A model generated the notes under the pieces. The model saw nothing but the letters and a program-made list of their open reading frames with translations. It did not search any database and was not told where the DNA came from. A stretch of DNA of 64,000 nt. It comes from Bradyrhizobium sp. SZCCT0231. GTDB lineage: Bacteria; Pseudomonadota; Alphaproteobacteria; Rhizobiales; Xanthobacteraceae. Positions 29,192 through 37,293 of the stretch are shown here, piece by piece (within the stretch, counting starts at the first letter, position 1; every line of letters starts with the position of its first letter). The translations under genes and the position numbers were made by a program. Location: positions 186,001 through 250,000 of the forward strand of contig NZ_JAFCKP010000007.1 in the NCBI RefSeq assembly GCF_018130245.1, read 5' to 3'.

Positions 29192-29267
29192 TGGAGACCC
29201 GGCCTGGATTTGAACCAGGATAAAGAGCGTTGCACCGCCCTCGCGTAGACGCTTCCGCCACCGGGCC
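29192..29267 (-). tRNA. tRNA-like gene with non-standard anticodon arm
   Basis: On the minus strand 76 nt fold as a tRNA: acceptor GGCCCGG with CCGGGTC, discriminator T, encoded CCA, T arm CCTGG TTCAAAT CCAGG, and a Leu-like D arm (TGGCGGAAGCGTCTACGC). The anticodon arm is odd: AGGGCG and CGCTCT give a 6-bp stem with a 6-nt loop GTGCAA, or a 5-bp stem with an 8-nt loop, and there is no U33. No anticodon can be assigned with confidence. It may be a decayed tRNA or an unusual functional one. Confidence 0.5.
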
Positions 29268-29321
29268 GGGGCGAACATTACCGATTGCGGTGCGACAAGC
29301 TACAACGGCTAATTGTTATGC

Positions 29322-30023
29322 TTAACGAACCAAAGGCGGCCGCGCGACGAAGGTCATGCGCCAGCGATTATGGCCGATGTTGTTGTGGGCGCGCTGGACC
29401 GCGAAGCCCGCCGCCTTCAGCTTGGCGGCGATCTCGTCCTCGCTGTAGCGCTGGAGCCCGATGCGCGTGCGCAGCTGACGGTAATCAGATAGTGCGGTGC
29501 TGATCAGGCCGATCAGCGCGTCCTTCAGGAAGCCGTGGCGCAGGCCGAAACCGAGCAGCGCCGTCACGTCCCTGACCATGCCGACATTGGGCTGGAGGAT
29601 ATCGCCAAGCACCAGCTTGCCGGAGGGCTTCAGGATGCGGCGGATGTTGAGGAGGGCGGCATCGAGCTCCTCCGGCGTCATGTATTGCGCGACCGAGTTC
29701 ATCACGACGAGGTCGATGGACTGGTCCTGCATCTTGCGGACGTCGTCGAGCGAGCGGACGCGGATCTTGGTGTTCGGGGCGAACCGCGCGATCAGCCGGC
29801 CGCGCACGCCCGGCGCGGGCTCGGCCAGGATCAGCTTGCCGCAGGCGGCTGCCACCTGGCTCGCCGACAGCGCTTCCCCGCAGGCATAGTCCAGCACCGT
29901 CGCATCGGGCGAGGGGATGTAGCCGATGATGTCCCGCGCAATGATCTGGAAGTGCAAGTCGCGATGCAGCTTGCTGACATAGATCGTATGCGTCGAGTCG
30001 TAATAATCGATCCAATCGTCCAT
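29322..30023 (-). CDS. class I SAM-dependent methyltransferase
   Basis: 233 residues. The SAM-binding motif I is VLDYACGEALSASQVAAACG (about 43-62), an acidic residue follows at LILAEPAP, and the post-motif IDLVVMNSVAQYMTPEELDA is typical of the Methyltransf_11-like group. C-terminal SEDEIAAKLKAAGFAVQRAH is also usual in this group. The substrate cannot be inferred. It stands alone on the minus strand, with a Dps-like gene divergent on the other side. Confidence 0.82.
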   Translation of the reverse strand: MDDWIDYYDSTHTIYVSKLHRDLHFQIIARDIIGYIPSPDATVLDYACGEALSASQVAAACGKLILAEPAPGVRGRLIARFAPNTKIRVRSLDDVRKMQDQSIDLVVMNSVAQYMTPEELDAALLNIRRILKPSGKLVLGDILQPNVGMVRDVTALLGFGLRHGFLKDALIGLISTALSDYRQLRTRIGLQRYSEDEIAAKLKAAGFAVQRAHNNIGHNRWRMTFVARPPLVR

Positions 30024-30136
30024 GGTATTCGAAGGTCCCGGCCAAACGGTTCCGATGGAGGAACCGGCGCTGCCCGCTTGCGTTAGGGGTGCGGCGGCGC
30101 GCCGTCAATGTCCGCGTCCTAACAGGAAGGTCTCCC

Positions 30137-30487
30137 GTGAGCAAAACCAACAACAAGGTCTCGCCCGATCTCGACACCCCCACCGATCAGCTCGCCGAGC
30201 GCGTCCGCAAGATCGGCGGCACCACGCTGAAGTCGATCGGCCAGATCGCAAAGCTCCAGACCATCAAGGACAACAACGAGGACTATGTCCCGCCGCGGGA
30301 GATGCTGCGCGAGCTGATGCAGGACAACAAGCACGTCGCAGCCGCGATGCGCAAGGCGCACGAGGTCTGCGACGAGGCCGGCGACGTCGCCAGCGCCAGC
30401 ATCCTCGAAAACTTCATCGACGAGACCGAGCGCCGCACCTGGTTCCTGTTCGAGGCGACCCGGCAGGAAGGCAGCAACGCGGCGTAG
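30137..30487 (+). CDS. Dps-like ferritin protein lacking the ferroxidase helix
   Basis: 116 residues from the GTG at 30137 (AGGAAGG ribosome site, 6-base spacing). The N-terminal tag VSPDLDTPTD and the C-terminal two-thirds (QLAERVRKIGGTTLKSIGQI, then AHEVCDEAGDVASASILENF, then ERRTWFLFEA) are those of a Dps protein. The normal segment between them, about 55-60 residues with the first helices and the His/Asp ferroxidase ligands, is absent. Upstream DNA does not encode it in any frame. The product could still bind as a partial helix bundle but should not oxidise iron. Family comparison is from memory. Confidence 0.75.
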   Translation: MSKTNNKVSPDLDTPTDQLAERVRKIGGTTLKSIGQIAKLQTIKDNNEDYVPPREMLRELMQDNKHVAAAMRKAHEVCDEAGDVASASILENFIDETERRTWFLFEATRQEGSNAA

Positions 30488-30569
30488 GGGAGTTGGGAAG
30501 ATTGGATTGCGCCGGAGCTCGTCATCGGGCCGCGCTTTCGCGCGGGATTCGTTGGGCCAATCCGGCCTT

Positions 30570-31145
30570 CTAGCTGACCTTGACCAGCGGCAGGAACACG
30601 GTGTCGACCCAAGCCTTCCGCAGTGCAGGCGGCGGCGGCGAGAAGTTCATGATAGCGTACTCCCGAAATAGAGTGCTCAGCAGAGAAGCGACGGGAGGGA
30701 CCAGCTTTTTCGGATCAACTTCGCCGCGCTTCACAGCGCGCTCCAAAATCACGGGGATCGATTGCACCTGGCCCTGGATGAGTGCGGCGCGCAGATCTTT
30801 CGGCGCTGAGGAGGTTTCCGCGAAATATTCGCTTGAGAACAACGTGAACGCGGCCGCAATTCCGGCCGCGCGACTGGACAAACGGTCCAGACACTCCAGT
30901 AATTCTGAGCGCACATTGCCTCGATCCGGCACTTCGATCGGATACGTTGCCAATTTCTGCCGGATGGCCGCGATCGCGAGCGACGCCTTGCCATCCCATC
31001 GACGCGCGAGCACAGGACGGCTCGTGCCAGCCCGCTCGGCCACCGCCTCCGTGGTCAGCCCGGCGTAACCGCGTGCGGTCAATTCGAGCCATGCGGCCTC
31101 GAGGATCGCACGTTCCAGTTCTTCGCCCCGACGTCGCTCGGCCAT
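30570..31145 (-). CDS. TetR-family transcriptional regulator
   Basis: 191 residues from the ATG at 31145, with GGAG 8 bases upstream; a longer frame to 31199 would run through the operator. N-terminal HTH: AILEAAWLELTARGYAGLTT, then EAVAERAGTSRPVLARRWDG. The C-terminal ligand domain (about 75-185) is of the usual length. Two identical inverted-repeat sites lie just upstream, between it and the divergent cysteine-rich protein gene, so it probably controls itself and that gene. Ligand unknown. Confidence 0.88.
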   Translation of the reverse strand: MAERRRGEELERAILEAAWLELTARGYAGLTTEAVAERAGTSRPVLARRWDGKASLAIAAIRQKLATYPIEVPDRGNVRSELLECLDRLSSRAAGIAAAFTLFSSEYFAETSSAPKDLRAALIQGQVQSIPVILERAVKRGEVDPKKLVPPVASLLSTLFREYAIMNFSPPPPALRKAWVDTVFLPLVKVS

Positions 31146-31159
31146 GCATGCGCTCCAAT

Positions 31160-31179
31160 AAGATGCATCGATGCATCTT
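31160..31179. promoter_or_regulatory. TetR operator 1, perfect 20-bp palindrome
   Basis: AAGATGCATCGATGCATCTT is fully self-complementary. Core AGATGC-N6-GCATCT at 31161-31178, 15 bp upstream of the TetR start. Confidence 0.75.
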
Positions 31180-31202
31180 GACTTGGTCCCGCTGGTCAAA
31201 TT

Positions 31203-31220
31203 AGATGCGTGAATGCATCT
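31203..31220. promoter_or_regulatory. TetR operator 2, AGATGC-N6-GCATCT
   Basis: Same half-sites and spacing as operator 1, centred 42 bp away. It overlaps the first possible start codon of the divergent gene. Confidence 0.7.
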
Positions 31221-31745
31221 TATGCTCGGAACCGCGATGTGACAACACCGTCCCCTTCAAGGCTGCGAGGAGACGGATCCCTCGCATCCCCGGCGAGCAT
31301 CCGCGCGCAGGCGGCCAGCTTGAGGGTGATCTGCCTCTTGCTGCCGCTGATCCTGATGGCTGCTGGATGCGCCTCCGTGCCGCTCAACTTTGCACGACGG
31401 TTGCGACGGCTATCGGCGGCCACGGTGGCAGTTATCTTCATGTCGTCGCAAGCCGCATCCGCCGCCACTCCCTCGCCTGCAGTCAAAGAACAATGCGGCG
31501 CGGAAATGAGATCGCTCTGCTTGCGACCGTGGCGGCTTACGCCTGACGCCATCATGGAATGCGCACAGGACAATCGTTCGAAGCTATCTCCCGTATGCCA
31601 GGCCTTTTGGGAAACGGCCCAAATGTGCCAGTTGGAAATGAAGAACGTATGCGGTGGGCTCTTTCCACTCACGATCAAGCATTGCCTTGCCAATTCCCGC
31701 GACAAATTTTCCGAGAGATGCCGGCAAACGCCGGACATCAAATAG
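31209..31745 (+). CDS. cysteine-rich repeat protein, probably exported
   Basis: Up to 178 residues; the start is uncertain. The GTG at 31209 lies inside an operator, and later in-frame candidates (GTG 31326, ATG 31356, ATG 31440) lack good ribosome sites. A hydrophobic stretch (VICLLLPLILMAAGC, possible lipobox) and a second one (SAATVAVIFMSSQAASA) precede the mature part. That part has two four-cysteine blocks (EQCGAEMRSLC ... MECAQ ... SPVC and MCQLEMKNVC ... KHC ... ERC), the cysteine-rich repeat family also seen at 16525-16875. Divergent from and probably controlled by the TetR regulator. Function unknown. Confidence 0.65.
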   Translation: MNASYARNRDVTTPSPSRLRGDGSLASPASIRAQAASLRVICLLLPLILMAAGCASVPLNFARRLRRLSAATVAVIFMSSQAASAATPSPAVKEQCGAEMRSLCLRPWRLTPDAIMECAQDNRSKLSPVCQAFWETAQMCQLEMKNVCGGLFPLTIKHCLANSRDKFSERCRQTPDIK

Positions 31746-31860
31746 CGCAGCACTTCGCCGCAGTCTGAACATCGAGGCGATCAGGAAGGCGCTAAACCAT
31801 GCGGCAGATTACGCCTTAGGCGCCAATCTAATTCGACTGCGTCATGCGCTACGCCTCTGG

Positions 31861-32382
31861 CTACCGCCACAACCGCATCATCGCCCCATCTTTCCCCGTC
31901 ACCGGATCGGCGGGCGGCAGCGCGACTTGCGGAATCGTCTTCAGCGCTTTCGCGTAGTTCTCCGGCGTCGCCCGCGTGATTTCCATCTTCGATCCCGGCG
32001 GGTAGGCGCCGATGACGCAGAAATCGTCGCTCGCCTTGATGCATTGATGTCCGGTGCCGGCGGGCAGGATCGCGGCGTCGCCGGCCTTGATTTCCAGCTC
32101 CTCGCCACGATCGCCGCCGAAACGGACGCGGGCGCTGCCGCGCGCGACGCCGAGCACCTCATGCACCGTCGCGTGATAATGCACATAATCGAAGACTCCG
32201 TTGCGCCATGTCCCGCCCCAGCCGTTCGCTTCGAAGAGATTTTCGATGGTTTCTTCCGGGCGCTTCGGGTCGAGCGTCACCGCGCCCCGGTAGACCAGGA
32301 ACGGCAGGATGTTGTTCGGCACGAGCCCGTCATCCTCGAAAGCGATGGCGAGCGGCTCGGCCTTGTCGCGGACGACGGACAT
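31861..32382 (-). CDS. cupin-domain protein
   Basis: 173 residues from the ATG at 32382, with GGGAG 7 bases upstream. The cupin barrel is seen as WRNGVFDYVHYHATVHEVLG (motif 1, His and Glu ligands) and AGDAAILPAGTGHQC (motif 2, His), so a metal site is likely. Proteins of this length with VYRGAVTL in the N-terminal part form a small uncharacterised family in rhizobia. The reaction is not predictable. It stands alone between two plus-strand genes. Confidence 0.8.
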   Translation of the reverse strand: MSVVRDKAEPLAIAFEDDGLVPNNILPFLVYRGAVTLDPKRPEETIENLFEANGWGGTWRNGVFDYVHYHATVHEVLGVARGSARVRFGGDRGEELEIKAGDAAILPAGTGHQCIKASDDFCVIGAYPPGSKMEITRATPENYAKALKTIPQVALPPADPVTGKDGAMMRLWR

Positions 32383-32533
32383 GGCAGGGCTCCCACTGGC
32401 AACAGACCTCGAATCAAGAAAGCGCAAGGCCTCTTGTTCCTTATGACACTCCATACGCCGGCTTGACGGAGATCAAGGCGCAGTCGGCCATTGGCGGGCA
32501 CGCAAATCAAAGCGAAGAAGAAGAGGGAACGCC

Positions 32534-32749
32534 ATGTATGCATCCGAGGTTGCGCAGCGTCATTTCTCGGCGGCCGTCGACGAGGCAGAGACAACCGGCC
32601 TCGGGCACGAAGCCGTCTGCCGGGCCTTGCTCAATTTGGTGATTGCGAAATATCTGGAGACGAGGTCGGTCGCCGACATCCAGGCCGAGCTGCGCTTCAT
32701 CGCCGAGAACTGCGATCCCGACACGGACTTCATGTTCATGCGTCCGTGA
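32534..32749 (+). CDS. conserved small hypothetical protein
   Basis: 71 residues with a good ribosome site (GAGGGA, 8-base spacing). Mostly helical and acidic, with no signal peptide: VCRALLNLVIAKYLETRS, DIQAELRFIAENCDPD, and a terminal FMFMRP. No family function is known. It sits between a cupin gene and carA. Confidence 0.7.
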   Translation: MYASEVAQRHFSAAVDEAETTGLGHEAVCRALLNLVIAKYLETRSVADIQAELRFIAENCDPDTDFMFMRP

Positions 32750-32790
32750 CGGCCGGGCCCCGGCGGACTCATCCGCCGGGTGGGGTCGCC

Positions 32791-33981
32791 TTACGCGCTC
32801 TTCTTCTGCCGCATCAGGTCGGCGAAGCGCTGGAACAGATAGTGCGAGTCGCGCGGGCCGGGCGAGGCCTCGGGGTGGTACTGCACCGAGAACACCGGCT
32901 TGCCGTCGAGCTGGATGCCGCAATTGGAGCCGTCGAACAGCGAGATGTGGGTCTGCGTCGCGCCCTTCGGCAGCGTCGTCTCGTCCACGGCAAAGCCGTG
33001 GTTCATCGAGGTGATCTCGACCTTGCCGGTGGTCTCGTCCTTCACCGGATGATTGGCACCGTGATGGCCCTGATGCATCTTCTTGGTTCTGGCGCCGACG
33101 GCAAGGCCCAGCATCTGGTGACCGAGGCAAATGCCGAATGTCGGCGTGCCCGACTTGATCACGTCCCGGATCACAGGCACGGCATATTTGCCGGTCGCAG
33201 CCGGATCGCCCGGACCGTTGGACAGGAACACGCCATCCGGCTTCATCGCCAGGATGTCTTCGGACGACGTCGTTGCCGGCACCACCGTTACCTTGCAGCC
33301 GACGCCGGCGAGCAGGCGGAGGATGTTGCGCTTGATGCCGTAGTCGATGGCAACGACGTTGAATTCCGGCTTGTCCTGCCGGCCGAAGCCTTTGTCCCAC
33401 AGCCACGGCGTCTCGTCCCAGGTGAAGCGCTGGCCGCTTGTGACCATCGGCACGAGGTCCATGCCCTCGAGGCCCGGCCATTCGCGTGCCTCTTCCTTGA
33501 GGCCATGCAAATCGAACTCGCCGGTCCTGGAATGCGCGATCACGGCGTTGGGCATGCCCTTGGAGCGGATCAGAGCGGTCAGCGCGCGGGTGTCGATGCC
33601 GGAGAGGCCGATGATGCCGCGCGCCTTCAGCCAGGCGTCGAGATGCTTGGTGGCGCGATAGTTCGAGGGATCGGTGATCGCGGTGCGCAGGATCACGCCG
33701 CGCGCGCCCGGCGTCGCGGCCATGTTCACCGTCTCGATGTCGTCCTCGTTGGTGCCGACATTGCCGATATGCGGGAAGGTGAAGGTGATGAGCTGGCCGG
33801 CATAGGAGGGATCGGTCAGGATCTCCTCATAGCCCGTCATCGCTGTGTTGAAGCAGACCTCACCGACGGCATGGCCTTCGGCGCCGAGACCAAAGCCCTC
33901 GAGCACCGTGCCGTCGGCAAGCACGAGGAGCGCGGTCGGTTTGTGGTCCGGCCAAGCGGGATCGTTGTCATGTTGTGTCAT
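32791..33981 (-). CDS. carA: carbamoyl-phosphate synthase small subunit
   Basis: 396 residues. The glutaminase subunit that hydrolyses glutamine and passes ammonia to CarB. N-terminal CarA-specific domain (LVLADGTVLEGFGLGAEG, then CFNTAMTGYEEILTDPSYAG), then the class I amidotransferase domain with cysteine in FGICLGHQ and the His-Glu pair in VQYHPEASPGP. It is on the same strand as carB but about 5.5 kb upstream of it, with seven protein genes and a tRNA-like gene between, so the two are transcribed separately. The start at 33981 is typical (MTQHD). Confidence 0.95.
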   Translation of the reverse strand: MTQHDNDPAWPDHKPTALLVLADGTVLEGFGLGAEGHAVGEVCFNTAMTGYEEILTDPSYAGQLITFTFPHIGNVGTNEDDIETVNMAATPGARGVILRTAITDPSNYRATKHLDAWLKARGIIGLSGIDTRALTALIRSKGMPNAVIAHSRTGEFDLHGLKEEAREWPGLEGMDLVPMVTSGQRFTWDETPWLWDKGFGRQDKPEFNVVAIDYGIKRNILRLLAGVGCKVTVVPATTSSEDILAMKPDGVFLSNGPGDPAATGKYAVPVIRDVIKSGTPTFGICLGHQMLGLAVGARTKKMHQGHHGANHPVKDETTGKVEITSMNHGFAVDETTLPKGATQTHISLFDGSNCGIQLDGKPVFSVQYHPEASPGPRDSHYLFQRFADLMRQKKSA

Positions 33982-34127
33982 GAGCCCGCTTCATAAGCCC
34001 CCCGCGCGTGCCCGTCAAAGCGGGAGAGAGCCGATTCACATGCGTTTTTGCATATTTGACAGGCCTCCTCCCGCCCCTAAGCTCGGCCGCACAATTTCCG
34101 GCAATTTCCTGGGCTTGCGAGGCAATA

Positions 34128-34829
34128 ATGGACCAGATCACCCCCCTTGTGCTGGTTCCGGGGCTGGCCTCCTCGGCCCGGATCTATGCCCCCGTCATCC
34201 CGGCGCTCTGGCGGTTCGGCCCGGTCATGGTCGCCAACCATATCCGCGACGACAGCATGGCGGCGATCGCCGCCCGGGTGCTGCGCGAAGCGCCGCCGCG
34301 TTTCGCGCTCGCCGGCCATTCCATGGGCGGCTACATCGCGCTCGAGATCATGCGCCAGGCGCCCGAGCGGGTGGCGAAGCTCGCCTTGATCAACACCCAG
34401 GCGCGGCCCGATACGCCGGAAGCGACCGCGCGCCGTCTTGGCCTGATGGAGCGTGCCAGGCGCGGCGAGCTGCGCGCCGTGCGCGAGGAGAGTTTTCCGG
34501 AGCTCGTGCATCCGTCGCGGCGCGATGATGCCGATATTCTGAAGCTCGTGCATGCGCAGGATGAGGACGTCGGCGTCGAGGGCTATCTGCGGCAGCAGAC
34601 CGCGATCATCGCCCGGGTGGATTCTCGGCCGACCTTGGCGACGATCACATGCCCGACGCTGGTGCTGACGGGCGATACCGACAACACCATCCCGAATGCG
34701 CTCTCGAAGGAAATGGCCGAGGGCATCGCCGGCGCGAGGCTCGTGGTCCTCGATCGCTGTGGGCACCTGCCGCAACCGGAACAGCCGGAGGCGACAGTGC
34801 GGGCGCTGACGGAATGGCTCGCGAGCTAG
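34128..34829 (+). CDS. alpha/beta hydrolase
   Basis: 233 residues from the ATG at 34128, preceded by GAGG. Catalytic triad visible: nucleophile Ser in AGHSMGG (about residue 67), Asp in VLTGDTDNTIP and His in DRCGHLPQPEQPE. The overall pattern VLVPGLASSARIYAPVIPAL resembles small esterase/lactonase-type hydrolases. No substrate can be named. Divergent from carA with about 145 bp between. Confidence 0.85.
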   Translation: MDQITPLVLVPGLASSARIYAPVIPALWRFGPVMVANHIRDDSMAAIAARVLREAPPRFALAGHSMGGYIALEIMRQAPERVAKLALINTQARPDTPEATARRLGLMERARRGELRAVREESFPELVHPSRRDDADILKLVHAQDEDVGVEGYLRQQTAIIARVDSRPTLATITCPTLVLTGDTDNTIPNALSKEMAEGIAGARLVVLDRCGHLPQPEQPEATVRALTEWLAS

Positions 34830-34887
34830 GTTGTGTGAAGGCCGCAAACGGCCTAGATCAGGCGTCTATATCGAAGGGATCACGATC

Positions 34888-35343
34888 ATGTTGCGCGACG
34901 ACATCAACAATGCGGTCAAGGAGGCCATGAAGGCCAAGGACGAGCGCAAGCTGTCCACGCTGCGCATGGTCAACTCGACCATCAAGAACGCCGACATCGA
35001 CGCCCGCGGGCAGGGCAAGCCGCCGCTGTCGGACGCCGACCTGCTCGCCGTGCTGCAGAAGATGATCAAGCAGCGCCAGGAGGCGGTCGAGCTCTATGAC
35101 AAGGGCGGCCGCGCCGAGCTTGCCGCGCAGGAGCGCGAGGAGATCGCGGTGATCTCGGCGTACCTGCCCAAGCAGATGGCCGAGGACGAGGTGAAGAAGG
35201 CGATCGCTGATGCGATCGGCGAGACCGGCGCTAGCGGCATGAAGGATATGGGCAAGGTGATCGCCGTGCTGCGCGCGAAATACGCAGGACAAATGGATTT
35301 CGGCAAGGCCAGCGGCCTGGTGAAGGCCGCGCTGTCGGGCTGA
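34888..35343 (+). CDS. GatB/YqeY domain protein
   Basis: 151 residues with the full YqeY domain: INNAVKEAMKAKDERKLSTL, RMVNSTIKNADID, then the helical tail (IAVISAYLPKQMAEDEV ... MKDMGKVIAVLRAKYAGQMD). It resembles the tail of GatB, the tRNA amidotransferase subunit, and is thought to act on tRNA. The gene lies 58 bp after the hydrolase, probably the same transcript. In many alphaproteobacteria this gene is found near carA and dnaG, as here. Confidence 0.92.
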   Translation: MLRDDINNAVKEAMKAKDERKLSTLRMVNSTIKNADIDARGQGKPPLSDADLLAVLQKMIKQRQEAVELYDKGGRAELAAQEREEIAVISAYLPKQMAEDEVKKAIADAIGETGASGMKDMGKVIAVLRAKYAGQMDFGKASGLVKAALSG

Positions 35344-35346
35344 GCT

Positions 35347-35447
35347 GTCATTCCGGGGCGCGCGGAGCGCGAACCCGGAATCTATCGTGCCACTGGCTCT
35401 GTTGCGAAATGGATTCCGGGCTCGCGCTCCGCGCGCCCCGGAATGAC
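35347..35447. repeat. palindromic repeat family D, copy 1
   Basis: Arms GTCATTCCGGGGCGCGCGGA and GCGCGCCCCGGAATGAC with an inner pair GGATTCCGGGCTCGCG. A second copy is at 49890-50011. Confidence 0.8.
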
Positions 35448-35468
35448 GAGGGAGATAGGGGAGGCAGG

Positions 35469-35531
35469 ATGACCGACGCCATCAAACCGTTCCGCATCGC
35501 CATCAGCGACGACGTCCTCGCCGTGCGGTGA
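35469..35531 (+). pseudogene. remnant of an epoxide hydrolase N-terminus
   Basis: The bases encode MTDAIKPFRIAISDDVLAVR and then stop. This matches the start of the EHN domain of epoxide hydrolases (typically MTDAI-PFRIAIPDDVL). GGCAGG lies 2 bases before the ATG. The rest of the gene is missing and repeat family B follows 12 bp later, so it is a decayed fragment. Confidence 0.6.
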
Positions 35532-35542
35532 GCGCCTCCGTC

Positions 35543-35633
35543 GTCATGCCCGGGCTTGTCCCGGGCATCCACGGCCTTAAACTGCCTGCAAGCAAGAAGA
35601 ACGTGGATGGCCGGAACTAGTCCGGCCGTGACG
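35543..35633. repeat. palindromic repeat family B, copy 2
   Basis: Arms GTCATGCCCGGGCTTGTCCC and CCGGAACTAGTCCGGCCGTG; the right arm is diverged compared with the copy at 11654. Confidence 0.7.
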
Positions 35634-35656
35634 CCGAGACCGTGGAACGCCGAGCC

Positions 35657-37267
35657 ATGCTGACCGAAGCCGCAACCTACGACGAGCTCTGTCATAACTT
35701 CCGCTGGGACATCCCCGCGCGCTTCAACATGGCGGAAGCGTGCTGCGACCGCCATGCCGACGGCACCGGCCGTCTCGCGCTGGTTTATGTCGACGAGAAT
35801 GGTGTCGTCACGCGCACCTCTTTCGACGAGGTTGCCGACATGTCGCGCCGCTTCGCCAATGTGCTGAAGGCGGATGGGCTTGTCCGCGGCGATCGCGTGG
35901 CGGTGTTCCTGTCGCAGTCGCTGGAATTGCCAATCGCACATATGGCCGCGTTCCGCTCCGGGCTGATCTCGATCCCGCTGTTTGCCCTGTTCGGCGAGGA
36001 CGCATTGGAATTCCGCCTGTCGAACTCGCAGGCAAGGGCGATCATCACCGATGAAGCCGGCTGGGAGAAGCTCACGAAGATCCGCGATCGGCTGCCCTAT
36101 CTGCAGGATATCTATGTCACGAGCGGCGCCGTCCACGCCGGCGCAAAGCCGTTCTGGTCCGCGATCGAAACCGCGTCCGAGGAATTTGCAAACGTCGACA
36201 CCTCGGCCGACGATCCCGCGCTGATCATCTACACCTCCGGCACGACGGGCAATCCCAAGGGCGCGCTGCACGCGCACCGCGTCGTGCTCGGCCATCTGCC
36301 CAATGTGGAGATGTGCCACAACTTCTTACCCAGGCCCGGCGATCTCATGTGGACGCCGGCGGACTGGGCCTGGATCGGCGGCCTCGTCAACGGCCTGCTG
36401 GCGTTCTGGTATCACGGCATCCCGCTGGTCGGCCATCGCGCGCGAAAGTTCGAGCCGCAGGCGGCGATGCAGATGATGGCCGATCTCGGCGTGCGCAACG
36501 TCTTCCTGCCGCCGACCGCGCTGAAGCTGATGCGGCAGGCCGGCGTGAAGCATCCGGGTGTCAAGCTGCGCAGCATCTTCACCGGCGGTGAGTCGCTCGG
36601 CGGCGAGCTGCTCGGCTGGGTGCGCGAGACCTTCGGAATCGACGCACATGAGGTGTTCGGCCAGACCGAGTGCAACCTCGTGATCGGCAGCAACTCGAAT
36701 CTGTTTCCGATCCGCCCCGGTTCGATGGGCAAGGCGACGCCGGGCTTCGATGTCCGCATCGTCAACGACAAGGGCGAGGAATTGCCGCGCGGCCAGCGCG
36801 GCATCATCGGCGTGCGCCAGCCATGCCCCGTCACCATGCTCGAATACTGGCGCAATCCCGAGGCGACGGCGAAGAAATATGCCGGCGAATTCCTGCTCAC
36901 CGGCGATCTCGGCGTGCAGGACGAGGACGGCTATTTCTGGTATGTCAGCCGCGAGGACGACGTCATCACCACCGCCGGCTATCGCGTCGGCCCGTCGGAG
37001 ATCGAGCATACGCTGATGAAGCATCCGTCGGTGGCGATGGCGGCGGTGGTCGGCATTCCCGATCCGATCCGCACGGAGTCGATCAAGGCCTGGATCGTGC
37101 TGCGACCGGGCTTTACCGGTAGCGATGCGCTCGCGCGCGAGATCCAGGAGTTCGTCAAGGTGCAGCTCGCCGCGCACGAATATCCGCGCTTCGTCGAATT
37201 CGCCGAGACGCTGCCGATGACGGCGACGGGCAAGGTGCTGCGCCGCGAGCTGCGGGCCAAAGGCTGA
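35657..37267 (+). CDS. acyl-CoA synthetase (AMP-forming)
   Basis: 536 residues from the ATG at 35657 (an in-frame GTG at 35642 would add five). Activates a carboxylic acid with ATP and CoA. ANL-family core motifs: IIYTSGTTGNPKGALHAH (P-loop, about 190-207), EVFGQTECN, LLTGDLGVQDEDGYFWYVSR, and the C-terminal lysine in TGKVLRRELR. Layout and length are those of medium-chain/acetyl-CoA-synthetase-like enzymes; the exact substrate cannot be told. A MarR-family gene follows within 30 bp and may regulate the unit. Confidence 0.9.
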   Translation: MLTEAATYDELCHNFRWDIPARFNMAEACCDRHADGTGRLALVYVDENGVVTRTSFDEVADMSRRFANVLKADGLVRGDRVAVFLSQSLELPIAHMAAFRSGLISIPLFALFGEDALEFRLSNSQARAIITDEAGWEKLTKIRDRLPYLQDIYVTSGAVHAGAKPFWSAIETASEEFANVDTSADDPALIIYTSGTTGNPKGALHAHRVVLGHLPNVEMCHNFLPRPGDLMWTPADWAWIGGLVNGLLAFWYHGIPLVGHRARKFEPQAAMQMMADLGVRNVFLPPTALKLMRQAGVKHPGVKLRSIFTGGESLGGELLGWVRETFGIDAHEVFGQTECNLVIGSNSNLFPIRPGSMGKATPGFDVRIVNDKGEELPRGQRGIIGVRQPCPVTMLEYWRNPEATAKKYAGEFLLTGDLGVQDEDGYFWYVSREDDVITTAGYRVGPSEIEHTLMKHPSVAMAAVVGIPDPIRTESIKAWIVLRPGFTGSDALAREIQEFVKVQLAAHEYPRFVEFAETLPMTATGKVLRRELRAKG

Positions 37268-37293
37268 CTTCTTACAAGGGCTAGCTTCCGACA

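Noticed and set aside
30022-30573. 183-residue frame across the Dps-like gene
   Set aside because: Arg/Gln/His-rich shadow of the Dps-like frame.
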